DNA from: Lathyrus oleraceus
Taxonomy: Eukaryota > Streptophyta > Magnoliopsida > Fabales > Fabaceae
Length of the DNA: 64,000 nucleotides
Direction of reading: 5' to 3'
NCBI RefSeq assembly: GCF_024323335.1
Contig: NC_066581.1
Location: forward strand, 347,824,409-347,888,408
The position numbers were made by a program, and so were the translations under genes. The first letter of the stretch is position 1; each line of letters opens with the position of its first letter. Under the pieces are notes generated by a model. It saw only the letters and a list, made by a program, of their open reading frames with translations, was not told the DNA's origin and did no database searches. This document shows, one piece after another, positions 57,591 through 64,000 of this stretch.

Positions 57591-58092
57591 AATTCCAAAA
57601 ACTTGTAATTTTTCTAAATTCTATTTTTTTCTATTATTTTTCTTAGACACATATAATGATGCGGCGTTGTTCAATTTTAGAGCTTGTTGTGTGCATCATG
57701 ATAACGGACTAGTTGCTCAAAATAATATATGGATATGCAGAATTACAGTGAAGGAGGAAAGATGAAAATCTTGTCTGAGGCTTTATGAAAAAACAGCAAG
57801 ATGTCTCTGGATGATATTCTAGAAAATACTGATGTAAATGTATGTCAAGTTTCAACGCTTCGTATTAGCTGTTTGTATGCTGCTGTAGGTTTCGATTGAG
57901 CTAATGATAAATGAAAAAGTGAATTAATTTTGTAGTTAAAAACTCATACGCAATAAAACAATTGCAAAATAAGAACATAATAGTTTAACGAAAAAAGATT
58001 TCATGTATCTATTACACTATTTACTCGAACATAAGCAATAGACACAAAAGTATAGAAGATGGATAAAACACTGGAAAGTCCTATAAAAGTTC
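57591..58092. other. Downstream flank of lectin receptor kinase 2
   Basis: Non-coding; should include the 3' UTR of the minus-strand gene ending at 58093. Nothing else identified. Confidence 0.5.
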
Positions 58093-60000
58093 TTAGTACC
58101 CAAAAGTAAGTCCAGAAGAAGATAAACTAAGCAAAGACAAATCCGGCAAAGGTATATCCATCTCCAAATACTGCACAACTTGCCTCATATTTGGTCTAGC
58201 CAAAGGTTCTGAAATTGAACACAACAAGCCAAGTTTCAACACCAACTCAACCTCTTCAGACACATAATCTGTTCCCAAATTTACATCCTTTGCCTCAAGA
58301 ATCCCACCTCTTTTCCAACACTCAAAGACACAATCAACAAGAATTACACTCTCATTTTCCCCTACCTGATCTATAGGCTTCCTTCCACAAACAACTTCAA
58401 GAAGAAATGCACCAAAAGCAAACACATCAGAAAATTTTGTTGCTTTACCTGTTCTAATATGCTCCGGAGATAGATACCCCACAGTTCCAACCAAATGAGT
58501 TGCGTCAGGATCAGCACCATGATCATACAACCTTGCAAGACCAAAATCTCCCAATCTACCATTCAATTCTGCATCTAATAACACATTACTAGCTTTTATG
58601 TCTCTATGAATCACAACTTGCTCCCATCCTTCGTGCAGATAAAACAAACCCGAAGCAACACCTTTTATGATTGTGAATCTTTGACTCCAATTCAAGCTCA
58701 TTTTTGGTTGGTTGTATAGATAGGTGTCTAAGCTCCCATTAGGCATGTAATCGTAGACCAGAAGTAACTCACCTTTTCGCCTGCAACAGCCAAGAAGTGG
58801 AACAAGATTCCTGTGACGAAGACGACCAATACTAACAATTTCCGACACAAATTCCTTAATTCCTTGTCTTGATTCATGAGACACCCTCTTCACAGCAACC
58901 TCAAGTTTGGAACCTGGCATCACACCTTTGTAGACTCTACCAAATCCACCAACTCCCAGTAGCCCCTTTTCCCTGAAACCCTTTGTGGCAAAGTATAGAT
59001 CTTTGAACTTAAATCTATGTGGGCCATACTCATGTTCCCAATCTTCAAGCAACTCAGCAAATTTCTTCTTCCTTTTTATATAATAAATAACCCCTAAAGT
59101 TATCATGAAAACCAAACTTAGCAAAAGCAAAGGTAACCCAACAGTTAGAAATCTGGATTCTTTTTTCTCACCAAATCTTGGTAGCTTAGGAAGTTCAGAA
59201 ATCACAAGGTTTTGAGCTTGACCATTAACCTTAAAACTCCAACCAAGAATATAATGAGAAGTATAAACTGATCCAGTAGCTGATGAAAATCCAACATACA
59301 TACTATTGTTAAGAATTGGAGAAAGATCTTTGACAAACGACAACAAAGGTTGTTTTGGTTTAACAACATCAATAGGAGCTAAAGTAACATCAATCTTCTT
59401 CTTCTCACCATCATATTCAATCCATACCTGCATAGGATAGCCACTGATAAGGGTCAAATCCTTGAGTTGACCATTGCTATCATAATATCCTGCCGGAGCT
59501 GAACTAACTGATTTCAAATCATTGATATCAATACCAACATGGTTATTATTGATATCATTAAACTCACTGCTTTGAATAGTATCAAGTTCCACCCCAAAAA
59601 CATGGTTGCTACTGTTTCCATTGTTGTATTTGTCAAAGAGACCAAGGTACTGACTTGGTAGTGAATTTGGCAACCCTTTTGTTGGAGAAACAACAAAGAC
59701 AATTCCATGACCACTAAGAGTTGGATAGTCAGGTTCAGGTCTAATGGCAAATACAAAAGTGGTTGAGAAAGAAGAAACACTTCCATTAGAATTGTTTTTG
59801 AAAACTATAGGATTTGGATAGAAAGCATGTGCTTTTTCTTGTTTGGTGTCAATGGCGATTCTGAGTAACCCATTGGAGGCTAACTCGGCAATACCATCAA
59901 CATACAAATAAGATGATTGGAATCCATTATAGGTGAAACTGATATCTTTACTTGCTCCCAATGTAATAAAGGAAAACAACAACATAAATTTGAGGAACAT
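58093..60000 (-). CDS. L-type lectin-domain receptor-like kinase 2
   Basis: Single-exon 635-residue receptor kinase starting at the ATG at 60000 (MFLKFMLLFSFITLG). Signal peptide ~1-17, legume-lectin domain ~18-260, stalk, membrane helix ~285-307 followed by a basic stop (IKRKKKF), kinase ~346-622. Motifs: GVGGFG (349-354), VAVK lysine K371, HRD (465-467), DFG (485-487), and SPE in place of APE, which is common in this family. The lectin metal/sugar loop is intact: VELDT (137-141) and EFNDINNNHVGID (146-158). Kinase and lectin motifs resemble Arabidopsis LecRK clade IV. Expected at the plasma membrane in defence or developmental signalling. Paralogue of the gene at 25046-26974, same strand. 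An Ogre fragment lies ~55 bp upstream of the ATG. Confidence 0.97.
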   Translation of the reverse strand: MFLKFMLLFSFITLGASKDISFTYNGFQSSYLYVDGIAELASNGLLRIAIDTKQEKAHAFYPNPIVFKNNSNGSVSSFSTTFVFAIRPEPDYPTLSGHGIVFVVSPTKGLPNSLPSQYLGLFDKYNNGNSSNHVFGVELDTIQSSEFNDINNNHVGIDINDLKSVSSAPAGYYDSNGQLKDLTLISGYPMQVWIEYDGEKKKIDVTLAPIDVVKPKQPLLSFVKDLSPILNNSMYVGFSSATGSVYTSHYILGWSFKVNGQAQNLVISELPKLPRFGEKKESRFLTVGLPLLLLSLVFMITLGVIYYIKRKKKFAELLEDWEHEYGPHRFKFKDLYFATKGFREKGLLGVGGFGRVYKGVMPGSKLEVAVKRVSHESRQGIKEFVSEIVSIGRLRHRNLVPLLGCCRRKGELLLVYDYMPNGSLDTYLYNQPKMSLNWSQRFTIIKGVASGLFYLHEGWEQVVIHRDIKASNVLLDAELNGRLGDFGLARLYDHGADPDATHLVGTVGYLSPEHIRTGKATKFSDVFAFGAFLLEVVCGRKPIDQVGENESVILVDCVFECWKRGGILEAKDVNLGTDYVSEEVELVLKLGLLCSISEPLARPNMRQVVQYLEMDIPLPDLSLLSLSSSGLTFGY

Positions 60001-60051
60001 GACTATAGTTTGTGAATAATAATTCTCTAGTTCTGTTCAGTGTTTATTTAT

Positions 60052-60059
60052 TATTTATA
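60052..60059 (-). promoter_or_regulatory. TATA box of lectin receptor kinase 2
   Basis: Minus strand TATAAATA, 52 bp before the ATG. It would put the transcription start about 20-25 nt before the ATG. It sits right at the edge of the Ogre C fragment, so all upstream promoter sequence is transposon-derived or displaced. Confidence 0.45.
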
Positions 60060-60408
60060 TGATATCGTCATAAGTGAAAGAAAAATATTGCTTCGGGTTT
60101 GGAATACTCTCTAGGCCACTGAACGGCACTTGATCCAGAATCGGAATCCCAATAAGATGAGAGTATTCTTCCAAAGTCGGCAACAACTGGAAGTCCGGAA
60201 ATAAGAAGCAATGATGCAACGGATCGTAGAACTGAGCCAAGGTACTCATCAATCCTTCATCAACCTGAGTGGTGAGCAGAGGTAGAAGCTTCCCATAGCG
60301 AGCCTTGAAACCCAAGGGATCTAATACATATGATGTCAGATTCCTTAACTCTTTTACATCGGGCTGCTTAAAGCTGTACTTCTTTGTATGCCTTTTCGGT
60401 CTTTCCAT
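60055..60408 (-). pseudogene. Ogre C ORF1, N-terminal fragment
   Basis: Starts at the ATG at 60408 (MERPKRHTKKYSF), preceded by a TTTTCAG splice-like acceptor. It reads ~110 residues including TLAQFYDPLHHCFLFPDFQL, EEYSHLIGIPILDQVPF. These align with the Ogre A ORF1 (TLLQFYDP..RCF.FPD.LL, EDYASILGM.I.DQIPF). Homology ends near 60080 and the frame stops at 60055, so roughly four fifths of ORF1 and everything downstream are deleted up to the promoter of the lectin kinase. Confidence 0.8.
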
Positions 60409-61398
60409 GTCTGAAAATTTTGCAAATAAACCCTTTAAGTTCCTTGAAAATTTTCTCTTTTGATGACATGAATGCGGATGAATGCGTGAATGCATGAATG
60501 CAACAATCACACTCAAGGATCAAACAAAGCACGCTAAACAAAGGTCGTGGGAAAGCTCTATGTATCCCTAATATCAATCATCCATTTTGGTGGATTTAGG
60601 TTTTCACCTTATCGACACCCAAGTTCCATTGATATTAACGGTACATGAACCGGTTCTAACATTCTTAATATCAACCAGCCGCTTTGGTGGATCTTAGGTT
60701 TTACACCTGATCCGGGATCCATTGATATTAACAATGTTTGAACGACTCAACCACGAATCACAGGTTTGTTGAGAGTCACGAGCATGGAGTCTCGGTTAAG
60801 AACCACCCAAAGGGAGTGTACTAGGGTTTAAACCTGCCAGACATGTTCTATCAGAGGTTCCCATAATCATCGTTCCATCTTTCGAATATTATCGGAGGAA
60901 CGAATACTCGTATTCCAAGAATATTCTCAAGAGGAACTCTTATGAGTGTAGTATCGCGTAACAATCGCATCAGAACTGACATCTGAACGACCTCCGCACT
61001 ACGTTCCTAAAAATAGGCCAAGATGGGTTTGGTAAACTACGGTCCTTGGCTTCTGCGGAACATGATTGAAAGAATAATGCCTAACCACAAATGACTTGTG
61101 TGACATTATTAGTTCAACATGACCTCCACCAAGTGAATGGGCTCGCAAGTCAACTGGCTAAGGAATACTCCACACCAGTCGACAAGACTACGCCATTCTC
61201 CTATCCTAGAGTGCACTCGAGTTCGGGTATAGAACTCATCTCACAGATCACCAAAGCAAACAACAATTGTATATCAAGCAATTCAAACATTACAATCAAT
61301 ACAGTGATCCCAAATTGTACAAAAATATGTCATATAACAAATGATAATATAGCACAACAAGGGTGAAAAGTAGGCAATACCACCAAGGATCGATTTTT
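60409..61398 (-). other. Ogre C 5' leader
   Basis: Non-coding leader between PBS and ORF1. Contains a ~108-bp duplication (TTTGGTGGAT(C)TTAGGTTTT, ATCCATTGATATTAAC) at about 60570-60640 and 60680-60735. The frame at 61091-61366 has no recognisable protein. Confidence 0.65.
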
Positions 61399-61415
61399 CC
61401 CCAGTGGAGTCGCCA
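61399..61415 (-). promoter_or_regulatory. Ogre C primer-binding site
   Basis: Minus strand TGGCGACTCCACTGGGG, six bases after the LTR end (GCTACA). It matches the Ogre A PBS except for two bases (TCCACTG versus TCTGCTG). Confidence 0.8.
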
Positions 61416-61614
61416 CTTTTCTGTAGCGGTGTATTCGTCGCTATATGATTTTATCGATTAAACCATAAGCAAGTTATACAATGAAATTTCGAGTCGCCAC
61501 CGCACTTTTATTTATCCAAAGGACTGGCTAAAAAGCGAACAAAAGCCTAAGAAGTTTTACACGTAGAAAACTAATAAAAAGATCAGAGATTCTGGGTAAG
61601 GGGTAAATTACGCA

Positions 61615-61658
61615 ATGGGAAGGTGTTAGGCACCCACTACGTCCTAGGTACTCCTAGG
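61615..61658 (-). promoter_or_regulatory. Paired hairpins near the LTR 3' end (Ogre C)
   Basis: CCTAGG (61643-61648), loop TACT, CCTAGG (61653-61658): perfect 6-bp stem with bases different from Ogre A. Second stem TGGG (61616-61619), 13-nt loop, CCCA (61633-61636), where a G-C pair of Ogre A is replaced by T-A. Confidence 0.6.
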
Positions 61659-62409
61659 GAGCCCTTTTCACACTTGTTGTATAATATTGTTATTTGTTAT
61701 GACATAAACATTGTGCAAACATGATTGGGATGATGAGAAAAGAATATACAATTTTTATTGGGTTTGAACGGATGAACCCGCTGCCTACGTACCTTCCATC
61801 AAAGATAAGGATCAAAACGCCGTAGTTCGGCTAAAAGATTTCCAAAAGTTGGTGGATTCAATTTTAAACAACAATAGCACTGAGGCTTTTCATTATCAAT
61901 GGGAGAACACTCGACCAAAACCAACATCCACCATGCGAGGATAGCTTCGACGTACTAGAGGGGTTAACCCTGTTTTCAGTACGGAAGTCTTATTGTCGAC
62001 TCACTAAAGATAAGGTGAGGTTTACATCAACCACAATGATAATTGAAACCTATGGCTAATGCATGAAAAGATTAACAATGGACAAAGCCAAAACAAGTGA
62101 ATGAGTGAAGTTAATTGATTGTGATTATGAAAGTGAAGTCAAAGTATGATTAAGATTGATTTGAAAGAAGTATTATGAAAATGGAGTTTGAAAAAAGTCA
62201 AGGACTTGGGGTCCAGGTTTTTAGTTAGAAAACATGAAGATGTTTGCACAATATCTATGTCAAGTTTGAAAGTAATGTGTGAAAAGGTTTAGGACACAAT
62301 GGGGATGAATGGATGGAGATGGATTGTAAAACTTCTTAGAAGGTTCACTTCTTGAAATCATATGAGAGATGATTCAAGTGTGTCCTTTGGAATGGAAATA
62401 AGCAATAAT

Positions 62410-62960
62410 AACATAAACAAACAAATGATACCGGATGCCACTCAATGGTCTTACTCCAATCTCACAAACAAAAGCGGATATCGGATACCAATAGATGGAT
62501 TTACACCAATCTCCTAAAATAGCAATGGATATCAGAGGCCACTCAATGGACTTACACTAATCTCCTAAAACAAAATGAAACTTGGATACCGGATGCCAAT
62601 CTGTCTGGACTTATACCAATATCCAACATATGATCATAGGAAAGCAAATGCCAACTTGCAGGGACTTACAGTTGCAACCTCACATAAACAAAGGAAAACA
62701 AAACATGGATGTCAGATGCCAATCTGTCTGGGCTTACTCTAACCTCCACAGTATGGTCCTAGGAATACAAATGCCAACTTGCAGGGACTTACAGTTGTAT
62801 CCTCACATACAAACAAACATAGCAACATGTGATTATAGGAAAGCAAATGCCAACTTGCAGGGACTTACAATTGCATCCTCAAACAAAGCATCAAGCAAAG
62901 ATAAGATGAGTGGCCAAGGTGATGGTCTTATACTCACTTCCATATCATAGGAGCAATGGC
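62410..62960. repeat. Subrepeats in the Ogre C LTR
   Basis: A unit with GGAAAGCAAATGCCAACTTG, CAGGGACTTACAGTTGC occurs three times (about 62640, 62765 and 62840). It alternates with variants of GGATACCGGATGCCAATC...GGACTTA. The Ogre A LTR has a shorter two-copy counterpart around 4610-4730. Confidence 0.8.
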
Positions 62961-64000
62961 CAATGAATGGTCTTACAATTGTCCTCAATGGGTAAACAGC
63001 AATGATAAGTCATAAAGACAAATGAGATGATTATGCATTAATGAGCAATAAATGATGATGAGTGCACAAAGCATGCAAGCAAACATGTGCATATGAAGCA
63101 ATCAATCAATCAATCAATATCAAACAGCACACTCTATAACCAAACAAGGAGGCTCACACAAGAGGGTTAGGCATTGAAGCCAACTGGAAATAGGTTAACA
63201 GGTGCTCTTAACCTTGCCATTTAGGGGCTAAGGTGAAGCAGATGAAAGGAGATGAGGGGTGTGCCTCACTGCTCTTATCCCTGGTCAGGGAGAGCATCTG
63301 AATATCAGAAGGTGTGGGAGTTCAGAAAGTAGGAACTCTCTCCACATATTATTGACTCGATTGATCTTGGGCTTGGATCTCAATGCTACAACCATGTAAT
63401 GGGAGCAAGGAGAAGACTCACTGAATAGTAGGGGATAGGTTGCTTATCCCTTTGATCTACCAATTGCCTTACTTGAAGGACTTTTCCTGCTTGGGACAAA
63501 TATAAACACACACAAGCATTGCCTCTTAAGGAGGACTTCAGACAGTTTGCCCGGCCAAATAACAGGCCGGGTCTCCAGACTACATGAAGAAATAGGAATT
63601 ATACCTCAAAGCAAATTGCTATTAAAGCAAAGCAAAGCAAGTTCAAAGAACTTAAGCAACTAATGGTACCTGAAATAGTCAAACAAATCAGTACACAGTT
63701 CAACAGTTAAAGCAAAAGGAAACAGGAGTCAACAGTCAAACAGATAGACAAATGTGCAAAGCACAAGGCACAAGGCTTATGAGCCAAGCAACCTACAAAA
63801 CAAAGAGGTTAGCACATGATAAACAATCAAGCTCAAACAAATTGGATTGTTCTCTTTGAAGCATTTGTAGCTCAACCTGAAACAATGAACTCAAACATAA
63901 GCCAGGAGACCACTAGGACAAGCCTAGGGTCAAAAATAAATGAGAAAGTCAAAACAGCAAATGAAAGTAAACCAAAATCAAGTTCAAACATTTAAGAATC

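Larger units (their letters stand above)
61422..64000 (-). mobile_element. Ogre C 5' LTR (right part off window)
   Basis: Starts TGTAGCGGTG on the plus strand next to the PBS. Shares with Ogre A the hairpin/motif region and a long block (63120-63650 versus 5090-5640) with CTCTTAACCTTGCCATT, GCTAAGGTGAAGCAGATGA and GCCCGGCC. Non-coding. The window ends before the LTR does. Confidence 0.85.

Overview
The window is a gene-poor, retrotransposon-packed stretch of a plant nuclear genome. The best guess is a legume of the Fabeae group (pea, vetch, lentil or Lathyrus). Reasons: giant Ogre-type Ty3/gypsy elements with ~5 kb LTRs dominate; Ty1/copia and Tat-lineage gypsy elements are nested in one another; a Helitron array is present; and the only intact cellular genes are two single-exon L-type lectin receptor kinases. 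The species itself cannot be read from the sequence.

Layout. 1-1648: end of a gypsy-type LTR, with a palindrome array and a 104-bp duplication. 1649-3749: degraded fragments (Tat gag; copia protease and gag; copia PBS). 3750-24652: a copia LTR split by a 19.9-kb minus-strand Ogre (Ogre A, 4199-24077) with near-identical ~4.97-kb LTRs and a perfect ACATA target duplication. Its ORF1 and a short gag stay open, but pol is gutted. 25046-26974: lectin receptor kinase 1. 27411-27504: (AT)n. 27563-29877: three head-to-tail non-autonomous Helitron units. 30275-47713: a Tat-lineage gypsy element (Gypsy-2) with broken pol and antisense-ORF remnants, split by a complete but decayed copia element (Copia-2, 30990-40622, TSD GGCAC). 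Copia-2 itself holds a 1284-bp solo LTR (35216-36499, TSD CTATG). 47714-~55840: 3' LTR and 3' UTR of a second minus-strand Ogre (Ogre B), which interrupts the 3' LTR of Gypsy-2. ~55840-58092: AT-rich spacer, a (TC)53(TA)43 microsatellite, a copia RNase H relic and a minisatellite. 58093-60000: lectin receptor kinase 2. ~60055-64000: ORF1 start, leader, PBS and 5' LTR of a third minus-strand Ogre (Ogre C), running off the window.

How it fits together. The two receptor kinases are same-strand paralogues separated by about 31 kb of nested insertions, as expected for a locally duplicated receptor-kinase cluster inflated by transposons. Insertion order by nesting: Gypsy-2, then Copia-2 (LTRs ~5% apart by hand), then the solo LTR; Ogre B also post-dates Gypsy-2. 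Ogre A is the youngest dated event (LTRs ~0.4% apart by hand).

The most novel-looking signal is a pair of small hairpins near the 3' end of the LTR in all three Ogre subfamilies. Stem bases change in a compensatory way while one loop stays TACT. Also notable: a recently moved Ogre with dead pol but open ORF1; 3'-UTR minisatellites in all three Tat-lineage elements; and an Ogre fragment that begins about 55 bp upstream of the lectin receptor kinase 2 start codon. I saw no rRNA gene, no intact tRNA gene and no prokaryote-type system.
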